Assembly: GCA_964393525.1 (NCBI GenBank)
Contig: CAYMTV010000012.1
Coordinates: 1 to 28,829, forward strand
DNA length: 28,829 nt
Direction: 5' to 3'
From: CAYMTV01 sp964393525
GTDB taxonomy: Bacteria > Patescibacteriota > Microgenomatia > Daviesbacterales > UBA10151
The notes under the pieces are model-generated. The model worked only from the letters and a program-made list of their open reading frames with translations, did not search any database and had not been told where the DNA came from. This document shows positions 21,567 through 28,829 of the stretch, one piece after another. Position numbers and translations under genes: made by a program. How positions within the stretch are numbered: position 1 is the stretch's first letter; every line of letters starts with the position of its first letter.

Positions 21567-22247
21567 TTAATTTGGCTTTTTATCCGAAGCTTTAATAGTT
21601 GCTGCGGCCGGGTCGGTTGTGCCGGTGGTGGCCAGGTTATGTACAGCTTCAAGCGGCCTTTGAATAAAATCCTTTCTTATTACCTCAGTTATTGGCTTAT
21701 TTGCCCTGCTCATCTGTTCCTGGACGGATTGCTCAATATAATTTGTGTCAATCCTTTTTAACATATCCTCCAGCTCCGGATCCGGTTCCTTAATACCCAG
21801 TTTTCTACGCATCTCGGCAAGTACCTCCAAAATTTTGGTAATTTCCTCTTCGGCTATTAAATTAACTTTAAGATGGACTTCTTCCCGGATCGAATTAACA
21901 TATGAGGACCGGTTTTGGGATACAAGAATAAATATAGCCAGAAAAATTGCCTCAAGGGAAACTACCATTGTCAAAAGCCCATAAGGAAAGGGGTCAAAGG
22001 CAATGGTTCCGGGTATCCATCCCGTATTAACAGCAATCCATCCGGCAAACAAAACTACATGGAAAAATAAAAAAGAAGTTGATCCGCAAATTGCAGTTAG
22101 ATCATCTGCTATTTGAGTAAGAAGTGACCTTGATCTTAAGGATTTTGCTTCAAAAGATTTAAAAAGCTTCCGCCTTCTTTCAACAGTAGTTTCTTGCGGT
22201 AGATTATTACCGGCTTTGCCGTTTTTTAGTTCATCATTATTTACCAT
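21567..22247 (-). CDS. DUF1003 membrane protein
   Basis: 226 aa. Two membrane helices (about 57-75 and 90-112) with the linker FDPFPYGLLTMVVSLEAIF and the end ILVSQNR, the hallmark of DUF1003. A soluble helical tail (about 115-226) follows. Function of the family is unknown. It lies just outside the integrated element, on the host side of tRNA-Gln. Confidence 0.9.
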   Translation of the reverse strand: MVNNDELKNGKAGNNLPQETTVERRRKLFKSFEAKSLRSRSLLTQIADDLTAICGSTSFLFFHVVLFAGWIAVNTGWIPGTIAFDPFPYGLLTMVVSLEAIFLAIFILVSQNRSSYVNSIREEVHLKVNLIAEEEITKILEVLAEMRRKLGIKEPDPELEDMLKRIDTNYIEQSVQEQMSRANKPITEVIRKDFIQRPLEAVHNLATTGTTDPAAATIKASDKKPN

Positions 22248-22332
22248 TACCTATTCAGTTTAACAAATATTGTTGATTTGGCAAATCCTAATATTGATTA
22301 TCAACCTCTGGTTTAATACTATGCAATAAGTT

Positions 22333-22698
22333 GTGAATGAGTTATTTCATAAGATAGCTGTCAAAGTTTCCCATATAGTTGGTTCTCCTTTGGCTTTTTT
22401 TGCAGCAGTTTTAATAATAATTTTCTGGGTACTCTCAGGACCTGTTTTTGGTTTTTCCGATACCTGGCAACTTGTAATAAATACCGCGACAACTATTGTA
22501 ACTTTTTTAATTGTTTTTTTAATTCAAAACACTCAAAACAGGGATTCAAAAGCGCTCCACTTAAAGCTTGATGAGCTTATCAGAGCCATCAAAGGCGCTA
22601 GAAATCAACTAATAGACCTTGAAGATATGAGCGATCAGGAGTTAAAAGATCTTGAGCGACAATTTGAAAAAATCAGGGTTAAAAAAAAGAATAGATAG
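22333..22698 (+). CDS. Low-affinity iron permease-like membrane protein
   Basis: 121 aa from a GTG start. HIVGSPLAFFAAVLIIIFWVLSGP, SDTWQLVINTATTIVTFLIVFLIQNTQNRD and KLDELIRA match the two-helix family PF04120 (low affinity iron permease). A TACTAT box (22317-22322) ends 10 nt before the GTG and there is no Shine-Dalgarno, so the mRNA may have almost no leader. The transport role of this family in bacteria is not well established. It is divergent from the DUF1003 gene. Confidence 0.85.
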   Translation: MNELFHKIAVKVSHIVGSPLAFFAAVLIIIFWVLSGPVFGFSDTWQLVINTATTIVTFLIVFLIQNTQNRDSKALHLKLDELIRAIKGARNQLIDLEDMSDQELKDLERQFEKIRVKKKNR

Positions 22699-22705
22699 GA
22701 TAAAA

Positions 22706-23158
22706 TTACCTGAAGGATCTTTTAACAAGCTTTGCTACATATACAATTTCTCTGACTTCCCCATCTTCACCCTCGATTTCGTTTACTCCGGAAAGACGAG
22801 CGTACTCTTGCAGGTAATCCGATAAGGCAGCCTGTGTTTCTTTAATTTGGGATTTAATGGATTTTACTTTAGTATCCAATTCTGCAACTTCAGGTCTTTT
22901 TAAGATCTCCTTTTTAGTATTATTTTTAATTTTATTGGCTTCTTTGGATGCTTCCAAGTGCTCCTGGTAAACCGGTTCATTCCCAAAAATATCATCCAAC
23001 ATCTCCTTAAATTTTTTATGTTCCTCCTGAAGTTTGTCTACTGAACTCATGTGAGATTTAATTATACTTTCCATGTTGATTATGATATCGGAGGATGTTT
23101 GGGTAGCCGGAGCAGTTTCAGTGATCTCACCTTCAATTACATCATCAGGATCTGGCAT
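22706..23158 (-). CDS. Hypothetical coiled-coil protein
   Basis: 150 aa, hydrophilic, highly charged. Residues about 40-120 form predicted coiled coil with a strong heptad pattern; the N-terminus DPDDVIEGEITE is acidic. No membrane segment or signal. No family recognised. Tail-to-tail with the iron-permease-like gene (7 bp). Confidence 0.75.
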   Translation of the reverse strand: MPDPDDVIEGEITETAPATQTSSDIIINMESIIKSHMSSVDKLQEEHKKFKEMLDDIFGNEPVYQEHLEASKEANKIKNNTKKEILKRPEVAELDTKVKSIKSQIKETQAALSDYLQEYARLSGVNEIEGEDGEVREIVYVAKLVKRSFR

Positions 23159-23273
23159 AGAAAACTACTATATTTAAAACCGCAATATATTTCAATACTG
23201 TAAGTTTTAAATAGACATTGTCATATTAGATTGTGCTTTACAATTGCAATAGGGGTTGATATATTAAAAACAG

Positions 23274-23304
23274 TGCGCGATTTAATGCGCGATATGTGCG
23301 CGAT
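23274..23304 (+). promoter_or_regulatory. Three-copy TGCGCGAT operator-like array before fic
   Basis: TGCGCGAT at 23274-23281, 23286-23293 and 23297-23304, spaced 12 and 11 bp, i.e. on about one helix face. They end 4-6 bp before an extended -10, TGgTATAAT (23308-23316). A fourth copy is at 24888-24895. A repressor site array for the fic promoter is the likely reading. Confidence 0.5.
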
Positions 23305-23307
23305 TTA

Positions 23308-23366
23308 TGGTATAATTATGTAACTTCTCACTTCGTTCGAAGAATAATTTTCGAGCATAGCGAGAA
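23308..23366 (+). promoter_or_regulatory. fic promoter and leader hairpin
   Basis: Extended -10 TGgTATAAT (23308-23316) followed by an imperfect 17-bp inverted repeat (23325-23341 with 23350-23366; TTCTCACTTCGTTCGAA against TTCGAGCATAGCGAGAA). The hairpin fills the leader just before the ATG at 23379. Confidence 0.45.
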
Positions 23367-23378
23367 ATTACCTTAAAT

Positions 23379-24434
23379 ATGTTTACGCCGAAATACTCAA
23401 TTTCACCTGATGTTTTGTCTGCTATTGCTGAGATAGCTGAGATTAAGGTAATAGTAGAGCGCTCAAAAGTACTTCCTTTAAATGAACTACAACTTAAAAG
23501 GCAGGCACTAATTAGAATGGTGCATACTTCAACTTCGATTGAAGGGAACAAGCTTCAGGAATACCAAGTGGATAAAGTTTTATCAGGTATGTCTATAAAC
23601 GCCGACGATAAAAGCATCCTTGAAGTAAAAAATTACCAGAATGCAGTAAAAGAAGTAGAAAGGCTGGCCGAAAAAAAAGCAGAGGTAACCTCAAAAGTAA
23701 TTCTTAAACTTCATGAAATGGCAATGAATAAACTGCTTGAGGATAAAAAAACCGGAAGGTTTAGACCTGGAGATATATATATTATAGATGAGCTTGGGGA
23801 TGGAAAGGAAAAATTAAGGTTTAAAGGACCCAATGCTTCTGAGATAGAAAAATTAATAAAGGAACTCTTGACATGGCTTAAGAAGTCCGGTCAAGAAAAA
23901 CTCCATCCTATCTTAAAAGCTGCAATATTTCATACTCAGTTCGTTCATATTCACCCTTTCTCAGATGGTAATGGAAGGGTAACCCGTCTTCTTACCACAT
24001 TGATACTCTATTTGGATGGTTGGGACTTTAGAAAAGTGATAGTGTTGGAGGAGTTTTACAATAAAAATAGGCAAGATTATTATAATGCACTGGCTTATGG
24101 TTGGGATGAGCAGTATCAGGAAGGGGCGGATTTAACAGACTGGCTGGAATATTTTATTGCCGGGTTTTTAGTAGAAGCAAGAAAAGTTAAGCAGGTTATA
24201 ACATCTCTTGGGTTTGATAAAGCTGATGTAAAAGAACCTACTTTTCTTGATCCGGATGAAGTAAAAATCATGGATTTTCTGGCATCAAGTTTTAAAATAA
24301 CCTCTGATGATATTGTAAAGCTTTTACATATTGCTAAAAGAACTGCTCAGCTGAAGCTTAAAAATTTAGTGGAAAAAAGGTTAATTAAACCGGAAGGCCG
24401 CGCCCGAGCAACATATTATGTACCAGTAAGTTAG
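23379..24434 (+). CDS. Fic-domain adenylyltransferase with winged-helix tail
   Basis: 351 aa. The Fic core has HPFSDGNGR (192-200) followed by VTR, the complete catalytic motif that transfers AMP from ATP to a hydroxyl of a target protein. The N-terminal STSIEGN (51-57) is the (S/T)xxxE(G/N) inhibitory helix, so the enzyme is self-inhibited. Residues about 275-351 look like a winged helix (ITSDDIVKLLHIAKRTAQLKLKNLVEKRLI), suggesting DNA binding and autoregulation at the TGCGCGAT array. Target protein unknown. No separate antitoxin gene is seen. Confidence 0.93.
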   Translation: MFTPKYSISPDVLSAIAEIAEIKVIVERSKVLPLNELQLKRQALIRMVHTSTSIEGNKLQEYQVDKVLSGMSINADDKSILEVKNYQNAVKEVERLAEKKAEVTSKVILKLHEMAMNKLLEDKKTGRFRPGDIYIIDELGDGKEKLRFKGPNASEIEKLIKELLTWLKKSGQEKLHPILKAAIFHTQFVHIHPFSDGNGRVTRLLTTLILYLDGWDFRKVIVLEEFYNKNRQDYYNALAYGWDEQYQEGADLTDWLEYFIAGFLVEARKVKQVITSLGFDKADVKEPTFLDPDEVKIMDFLASSFKITSDDIVKLLHIAKRTAQLKLKNLVEKRLIKPEGRARATYYVPVS

Positions 24435-24471
24435 TATTGATCTTCCAGTTTGTTGTTGTAAACTTAGGGTA

Positions 24472-24729
24472 ATGAAACAAAATACTACGGATCAATCAAT
24501 TAAGGAACTTAGTGTTAGCGTAAAAAATCTCACAATTACAGTTAAAAACCTCGCAGATACAGTCCTAAATCTTTCTGAAACGGTTAAGAATCTTGCGGTC
24601 TATACAGTTAAAGGATTTGCCGAAATCAACGAAAGAATAGATAAAATTGAAGAAAATATGGCAACAAAGGATGGTATGGATAAGGTTTATAACCGCTTCG
24701 CCAAAACCCCGCTCTCTAAGAGCGGGTGA
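24472..24729 (+). pseudogene. Heptad-repeat small protein, 3' end interrupted
   Basis: 85 codons as it stands. SIKELSVSVKNLTITVKNLADTV... is a regular heptad repeat, so a coiled coil. After the codons for MDKVYN the frame enters a hairpin-rich insertion and stops. Beyond the insertion (24835-24873) a short frame reads LADQSIKELKKK-stop, which echoes the N-terminal DQSIKEL. Removing 24693-24834 restores one frame ...DKVYN-LADQSIKELKKK. The original gene thus probably ran 24472-24873 without the insert. It is 38 nt after fic. Confidence 0.6.
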
Positions 24730-24834
24730 TGTAGGCGAAACAAAGGTTAAAGCTTGCGCGGCTAAATAAGCTGCGAAGCGGTTTAAGCTTAAATAACAGA
24801 AAACCGCGAACTCTAAGTCCGCGGAAGCTTATAA
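24693..24834. mobile_element. Hairpin-rich 142-bp insertion (MITE-like)
   Basis: Flanked by TTATAA at 24687-24692 and 24829-24834, which would be a 6-bp target duplication. It contains CCGCTCT-CTA-AGAGCGG, GCGGCT/AGCTGC, CCGCG/CGCGG, and a long-range pair AACCGCTTCGC (24691-24701) / GCGAAGCGGTT (about 24773-24783). No coding potential. Ends are not perfect inverted repeats. Confidence 0.5.
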
Positions 24835-24894
24835 TTTAGCTGACCAATCCATAAAAGAACTCAAAAAGAAGTAATTGCACAATTCTTTGCGCGA

Positions 24895-25527
24895 TTACTT
24901 CGCGATATCTGGGCATAAATCTCCTAAAGGGCAAGGTTGGCAAACATGAGACCTGGCCGGGCAGAATTCCCTGCCATATAAAATTAACATATGAGCAAAA
25001 TCAATCCACTTTTCCTTTGGAACAATCTCCATTAAATCTTTTTCAATTTTTACCGGGTCTTTTTTATCGGTTAACCCTAGTCTTTGTGAGAGTCTTATTA
25101 CGTGCGTATCTACCACAATCCCCTCGGCTTTTTTAAAAGCATTTCCCAAAACTACATTGGCGGTTTTTCTGGCAACCCCCGGCAAAGCATCCAAATCTTC
25201 CATATTATCTGGAACTTTTCCTCCGTATTTTTTATCTATAATTTTGCAAGAGGCAATAATATTTTTAGCTTTATTTTGATAAAAATTGACTTTAGAAATC
25301 AGCCCAGTAAGCTCTTCTATAGCTCCATTAGCATAATCTTTGGCTTTTTTGTACTTTTTAAATAAAACTGGAGTTATGGAGTTGACCAATTTATCGGTAG
25401 TTTGAGCAGATAAAATAGCAGCAATCAAAAGCTCTAAGGGGTTTGCGTAATTTAAAGCAGTTTTGGGATTTGGGTATACAGCGAATAATCTGTCCAGTAT
25501 TTTTTTGATCTTTTCTCTTTTATCCAT
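24895..25527 (-). CDS. nth: Endonuclease III
   Basis: 210 aa DNA glycosylase/AP lyase for oxidised pyrimidines. The helix-hairpin-helix LPGVARKTANVVLG holds the catalytic Lys121, VDTHV the catalytic Asp140. The C-terminal 4Fe-4S cluster motif is exact: Cys189, 196, 199, 205 (C-x6-C-x2-C-x5-C). Full length. An extended -10 TGcTAAAAT overlaps the -35 of the divergent RRM gene, so the two promoters may interfere. Its stop codon overlaps the fourth TGCGCGAT copy. Confidence 0.95.
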   Translation of the reverse strand: MDKREKIKKILDRLFAVYPNPKTALNYANPLELLIAAILSAQTTDKLVNSITPVLFKKYKKAKDYANGAIEELTGLISKVNFYQNKAKNIIASCKIIDKKYGGKVPDNMEDLDALPGVARKTANVVLGNAFKKAEGIVVDTHVIRLSQRLGLTDKKDPVKIEKDLMEIVPKEKWIDFAHMLILYGREFCPARSHVCQPCPLGDLCPDIAK

Positions 25528-25534
25528 TTCACAG

Positions 25535-25563
25535 TTGATTTTAGCATATAGTTTATGTACTAT
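25535..25563 (+). promoter_or_regulatory. Promoter of the RRM gene
   Basis: TTGATT (25535-25540), 17-bp spacer, TACTAT (25558-25563). It implies a leader of about 75-80 nt. Confidence 0.5.
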
Positions 25564-25594
25564 TATGGCAGTGTTAGTAAGTGTTTTCCTAGTA

Positions 25595-25637
25595 CTTTTC
25601 TAGTTACTAGTAACAGTTTCACTAGCGACTAGAAAAG
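25595..25637 (+). promoter_or_regulatory. CTAG-rich leader inverted repeat of the RRM gene
   Basis: CTTTTCTAGT (25595-25604) and ACTAGAAAAG (25628-25637) are a perfect 10-bp inverted repeat. A perfect palindrome, GTTACTAGTAAC (25603-25614), is nested. The 3' arm touches the Shine-Dalgarno GAGGTGAT (25637-25644), so folding could limit ribosome access. Confidence 0.5.
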
Positions 25638-25648
25638 AGGTGATTACT

Positions 25649-25903
25649 ATTAAAAAAATATTCGTAGGCTCCCTTCCTTGGGCTGTTGATGATCAACGCT
25701 TAAATGAGATGTTTTCCCAATATGGTACGGTAATTTCTGCAGTTGTTTTGAAAGATAAAATGACAGGTAGATCTAGAGGTTTCGGGTTTGTTGAATTTCA
25801 GGAAGATTCTGCTGCTGATGAGGCAGTTAAACAGATGAATGGTGCAGATGTAGAAGGAAGAAAATTGGTTGTTAACGAAGCTAGACCAAGGGAAGATAGA
25901 TAA
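25649..25903 (+). CDS. RRM RNA-binding protein with probable ATT start
   Basis: 84 aa single RRM. RNP2 is KIFVGSL, RNP1 is RGFGFVEF, and the fold is complete to VNEARPR. Such bacterial single-RRM proteins bind RNA and are often cold-induced. The near-perfect Shine-Dalgarno GAGGTGAT (25637-25644) places initiation at ATT (25649), 8 nt after AGG, giving M-KKIFVG. The alternative GTG at 25640 lies inside that Shine-Dalgarno and would have no proper spacing. An ATT start is rare and is subject to IF3 discrimination. Confidence 0.85.
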   Translation: MKKIFVGSLPWAVDDQRLNEMFSQYGTVISAVVLKDKMTGRSRGFGFVEFQEDSAADEAVKQMNGADVEGRKLVVNEARPREDR

Positions 25904-25959
25904 AATTGAGCTTCAAGCTTAATTTTAATAAACAGGCAGCCTAAAAACTGCCTGTTTTT
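25901..25959 (+). terminator. Terminator of the RRM gene
   Basis: AACAGGCAG (25931-25939) / CTGCCTGTT (25948-25956) with a following T run is a standard terminator. Just before it, at the stop codon, is another inverted repeat (TAAAATT...AATTTTA, 25901-25927). Confidence 0.8.
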
Positions 25960-25983
25960 AAATGTAGGGTGGTATTTTTATTG

Positions 25984-26066
25984 TGCTGGTGGTGGGAGTC
26001 GAACCCACACAGGCAAAAGCCCACACGCTCTTAAGGCGCGCGTGTATACCATTCCACCACACCAGC
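25984..26066 (-). tRNA. tRNA-Leu(TAA)
   Basis: On the minus strand: acceptor GCTGGTG/CACCAGC with discriminator A, anticodon stem CGCGC/GCGTG around CTTAAGA (anticodon TAA), a class II variable arm with GGGC-TTTT-GCCT, and T loop GGTTCGACTCC. No CCA encoded, and no displaced 3'-end copy is seen nearby, so this site is unoccupied. Confidence 0.95.
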
Positions 26067-26121
26067 AGGTCGGGATATTGTATCAAATGCGCAATTTAAA
26101 GAAAATGTTTTAATCTACCGA

Positions 26122-26406
26122 TTAAGTTTCAAATTCATTTTTCAGAAGCATGATGTTTCTTATATAAATTAAAGTGTTTAAGATAGATGCAGTGATAAAG
26201 ACTATATCCTGTCTTTTTATTGAGTAAATCAGGATTAGAAATGAACCAATGATACTAAGATACCAAAATCCTTTTGGTATGACACTTTTTTTCTGTTTTT
26301 CCGAAACTATCCACTGATAGAAAAATCTTAAGAAAAAAATAAACTGGGCGAGAAATCCAAACAAAATCCAGGGGTCAAGCAGTATTTTTAGTAAGTTTTC
26401 AGTCAT
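26122..26406 (-). CDS. LAB_N domain membrane protein
   Basis: 94 aa, three hydrophobic segments. FGFLAQFIFFLRFFYQWIVSEKQKKSVIPKGFWYLSIIGS matches the lipid A biosynthesis N-terminal (LAB_N) domain, which occurs alone next to dolichyl-phosphate-mannose-type glycosyltransferases. Its start overlaps the stop of the GT2 gene (ATGA), so it is probably coupled to it. A role in lipid-linked sugar flipping or transferase support is inferred from the family. Confidence 0.88.
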   Translation of the reverse strand: MTENLLKILLDPWILFGFLAQFIFFLRFFYQWIVSEKQKKSVIPKGFWYLSIIGSFLILIYSIKRQDIVFITASILNTLIYIRNIMLLKNEFET

Positions 26407-27374
26407 TTGGAAATCTTTTTGAGGTTAAAATCCGACGCTTCTCTGTTGGAATTTAAAGTAATCAACTCACCAACTAACCCAAATACTCCAATTTGTACAC
26501 CCATTATCATTAACATGACTGAGAAAAGAAGCAGTGGTCTGGTGCCAATACTTTCCCCCAAAATAAATTTAACATAAGTTAAATAAACAGCGATAGCAAC
26601 CCCTATCATCAAAAACAGTAACCCAATATAACCAAAAAGATGAAGGGGTCTACTCCTAAATTTGGTGATTAAAACAGCAGTAAGTAAATCCAAAAATCCG
26701 TGGATAAACCTGACCAGGCCAAATTTGCTTTTTCCGTATTTCCTTTTTCTGTGACTTACGGCAATTTCGGTGACCCTAAAACCGTTAAATGAGGCAAATG
26801 CCGGAATGTATCTGTGCAGCTCACCGTAAATATTTATGGTATCCAACACCTCAGCCCGGTAAGCCTTAAACCCGGAATTCATATCATGAAGGCTTAGATT
26901 AAATGTTTTCCCGACTATGAAGTTAAAAAATTTGGAGCTGATGTTTTTTAGGGAAGAGTCTTTTCTGTTTTTTTTCCATCCAGAAACAAGATCAAAACCT
27001 TCATCAAGCTTACTTAAAAACCTTTGTATCTCTTTTGGATCATCCTGCAAATCCGCATCCAGGGTTATGATTCGTTTTCCGCTGGCGATTTTAAATCCTA
27101 ACGACAAAGCGGTACTTTTTCCTTGGTTGGTTCTTAGTTGAGCATACTTAATGTGATTATTGTTTTTTTGATGAAGCTTTTCGATGACATTTTGGGATGC
27201 ATCTGTGCTGCCATCGTTTATGAAGATGGTTTCAAAGCTTAGTACACCTAATTTTTTAAGCTCTATTCTTATCTCGTTGTAGAGCTCCTTAAGACTTTCT
27301 TCCTCATTAAATAAGGGAATGATTATGGAAAGATCGAGATTTTTTTTCCTACTGCTTAAAGTTGGTTCTTTCAT
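26403..27374 (-). CDS. GT2 family polyprenyl-phosphate glycosyltransferase
   Basis: 323 aa. An N-terminal GT-A domain has SIIIPLFNEEE, FINDGSTD and the metal-binding DADLQDD (106-112). Two C-terminal membrane helices (about 245-310) are as in ArnC/DPM-like enzymes that load a sugar on undecaprenyl phosphate. The start overlaps the DUF2079 gene by 26 nt. It is the central gene of a DUF2079-GT2-LAB_N operon, suggesting surface-glycan building. Donor sugar unknown. Confidence 0.92.
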   Translation of the reverse strand: MKEPTLSSRKKNLDLSIIIPLFNEEESLKELYNEIRIELKKLGVLSFETIFINDGSTDASQNVIEKLHQKNNNHIKYAQLRTNQGKSTALSLGFKIASGKRIITLDADLQDDPKEIQRFLSKLDEGFDLVSGWKKNRKDSSLKNISSKFFNFIVGKTFNLSLHDMNSGFKAYRAEVLDTINIYGELHRYIPAFASFNGFRVTEIAVSHRKRKYGKSKFGLVRFIHGFLDLLTAVLITKFRSRPLHLFGYIGLLFLMIGVAIAVYLTYVKFILGESIGTRPLLLFSVMLMIMGVQIGVFGLVGELITLNSNREASDFNLKKISK

Positions 27375-28743
27375 ATAGGTAAAACTTTCCGGTTTGGTTT
27401 ATTAGTTTATGGTTATCTGAGCTTTGAAGAATTTTAACCAATTTTTCTTCAAATTCAAGTTTTTTGATTCCAAAATAAACTCTTTCTTCAGTTAAAATAG
27501 CGACGAAACTTGCAGATTCCGTACCATTAGGCAGGTTGTGGGCATACTTTCTATGGGTAATGTGTGGCCTAATATTTCCGGATGCGGCAACTACTGCATC
27601 CTCTGGAATCTTTTGCAGTACACTTTCAAATTCAATATCCTCTTTTGAAACTTTGTAAGTTTGAGGCCAGGAAGCTTTAGAATACGGCAACGGACCCAAA
27701 CTTATGTTTGTCTTAATGGCAAAAAATAGAATCACTAACAAGACTAAATATTGAACTTTTTGAATTACCTGGATGCTTAAACCCCTGTTTTTTAAATAAG
27801 CCCTCAAGTACTTTAAACCAAAAATTGTCGAAATTATTAAAGCCGGTACAATTCCACTATCATAGTGAAAGGTAAGCATTCTCATAAAAGAGCTTTTGCT
27901 TAAAATGTTTATCAAAAATTCGGGGAGTGATAGAAGTAGCCATGGAAGACCCAGTAAAGGTATAAATCCAAAAGGCTTTATCAGATCAATTAAATACCAA
28001 AGGGAACTCGCCGAAAATACCCGCCCTGGCTGAAATAAACTTAAGCCCCAATGGGACCCTTTTAAACTAAAATATGGCATTACCACAAAGACCATGGTAA
28101 TAAACCAAAACAATCCAATTAAAGATGTAGTAAAACCGATTCTTCTTTCCTTAAAAACAAACCCAACCGCAAGTCCCAACATAAATACTAAAGAAGACAC
28201 CTCTTCTTTAGTGGTCAGTGCCAGCAAGACAAACAGCCAGTATATGGGCCATTTTTTAATGTATCCAAAGAAAAAAGCGGATAATAAAAAAGGCATTGCT
28301 AAAGAAACTCCGTGGAAGTCAAAGATATTGGTCCACTGGACTCCGGGATTTAGAAGATAAGCTAAGGCTATAGACAAGCCTGCTATCCTGCTGTTTAAAA
28401 CTTTGTTTGCCAGAAAATAAATTGGGACCGCAGCAAGACCAATACCTAATGTTTGAGCAATTAAGAGCATCCGGACATCATTCCAGATTAAATAAAGCGG
28501 TGAGAGTAAAATTAGGATTATATCCCCGTGAATTGCAAAGCGAGATAAAATCTGCCCGTACTCGGTTAAAGAGAAGAAATTACCATAAAGTGTATTCCAA
28601 ACTGTTTGATCCATATTCCCCAGATCAAAGGTTGAATAAAAAGCATTATGGCGTAGAATAGAAAAAGCACTCAAAGTAATAATGTAAATTGCAACTATTA
28701 GAGATAAAATTAAAAGATCCCATTTCAAAGCTATTTTTTTCAT
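27349..28743 (-). CDS. DUF2079 multi-pass membrane protein
   Basis: 464 aa with about ten membrane segments. The N-terminal FDLGNMDQTVWNTLYG and RFAIHGDIILILLSPLY are the DUF2079 signature; the family resembles GT-C glycosyltransferases with an acidic residue in the first outer loop. The C-terminal 100 residues are soluble (ASGNIRPHITHRKYAHNLPNG), probably outside. As the first gene of the operon with a lipid-sugar-forming GT2, it may be the transferase that uses the lipid-linked sugar. The bases after 28743 are AT-rich and probably hold its promoter. Confidence 0.88.
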   Translation of the reverse strand: MKKIALKWDLLILSLIVAIYIITLSAFSILRHNAFYSTFDLGNMDQTVWNTLYGNFFSLTEYGQILSRFAIHGDIILILLSPLYLIWNDVRMLLIAQTLGIGLAAVPIYFLANKVLNSRIAGLSIALAYLLNPGVQWTNIFDFHGVSLAMPFLLSAFFFGYIKKWPIYWLFVLLALTTKEEVSSLVFMLGLAVGFVFKERRIGFTTSLIGLFWFITMVFVVMPYFSLKGSHWGLSLFQPGRVFSASSLWYLIDLIKPFGFIPLLGLPWLLLSLPEFLINILSKSSFMRMLTFHYDSGIVPALIISTIFGLKYLRAYLKNRGLSIQVIQKVQYLVLLVILFFAIKTNISLGPLPYSKASWPQTYKVSKEDIEFESVLQKIPEDAVVAASGNIRPHITHRKYAHNLPNGTESASFVAILTEERVYFGIKKLEFEEKLVKILQSSDNHKLINQTGKFYLYERTNFKQ

Positions 28744-28829
28744 TAACTCAAATTCTAACTCATTTAAATTAAAATTAGCATCAGTATAAATTTAACAAAA
28801 TTTATTTAAAATGTTAGAAAAAAGTTTGT

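Noticed and set aside
23274..23304. CRISPR-like array
   Set aside because: Repeat units are 8 bp with 3-4 bp gaps, far too short for repeat-spacer units, and no cas gene is present. No CRISPR array was seen anywhere in the window.
25984..26066. A fourth tRNA-end insertion at tRNA-Leu(TAA)
   Set aside because: No displaced copy of its 3' end and no hairpin A motif was found downstream; that gap holds only the RRM terminator.

Overview
The window (28.8 kb, AT-rich) looks like a chromosome segment of a small-genome bacterium, most probably of the Candidate Phyla Radiation (Patescibacteria), perhaps Microgenomates. The reasons are very tight packing, a short Obg without a C-terminal extension, a MurA with Asp in place of the catalytic Cys, a bacterial RRM protein, and many small orphan proteins. 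TGA is used as a stop (for example the third ABC permease), so a code that reads TGA as an amino acid is unlikely. The lineage call is an inference from gene style, not from a marker phylogeny.

Layout. 1-910: a tRNA cluster (Leu-GAG partial, Val-TAC, Phe-GAA, Gly-GCC) with a DUF2905 membrane protein. 911-1560: two small minus-strand genes (DUF378, Pro/Gly-rich) with clear terminators. 1662-8449: obg, convergent with a minus-strand run that reads receiver protein, COG4586-type ABC ATPase, four ABC-2 permeases in two alternating pairs, murA. 8540-10748: a PfkB/adenosine-kinase-like gene overlapping S-adenosylhomocysteine hydrolase, a SAH-recycling pair. 10745-13031: NicO-like metal transporter with a Cys-rich small protein, CPBP protease, L,D-transpeptidase. 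13218-14125: GNAT-like gene and debris (terminase-like N-terminus, transposon-end-like repeats). 14126-21452: an integrated element at the 3' end of tRNA-Gln, bounded by a 17-bp direct repeat. It carries an XRE regulator, a secreted amidase, a 727-aa nuclease-like/SEC-C protein, a DUF5659-like protein, a short RHH protein, small phage/plasmid-like proteins and a large serine recombinase. 21567-25903: DUF1003, a low-affinity iron permease-like protein, a coiled-coil protein, a Fic protein with an operator-like array, a small gene apparently broken by a hairpin-rich insertion, endonuclease III, and an RRM protein that seems to start at ATT. 25984-28743: tRNA-Leu(TAA) and a DUF2079 / GT2 / LAB_N envelope-glycan operon.

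The most interesting signal concerns three tRNA genes (Leu-GAG, Gly-GCC, Gln-TTG). Each is followed by inserted DNA and then by a displaced 15-17 bp copy of its own 3' end. In the Leu and Gly cases the insert is only about 127-143 bp and non-coding; in the Gln case it is the 7.3-kb recombinase element. All three inserts end, in the same orientation relative to the tRNA, with the same two-hairpin module. Hairpin A has an invariant ATCTTTGAT apex and compensatory stem changes. The simplest reading is a family of miniature tRNA-3'-end-targeting elements that share an attachment end with, and may be mobilised by, the serine-recombinase element.

Several genes (DUF2905, obg, GNAT-like) have a -10 box about 7-9 nt before the start codon, which suggests leaderless mRNAs, often with an extended TGn -10. 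Others carry strong Shine-Dalgarno sequences.
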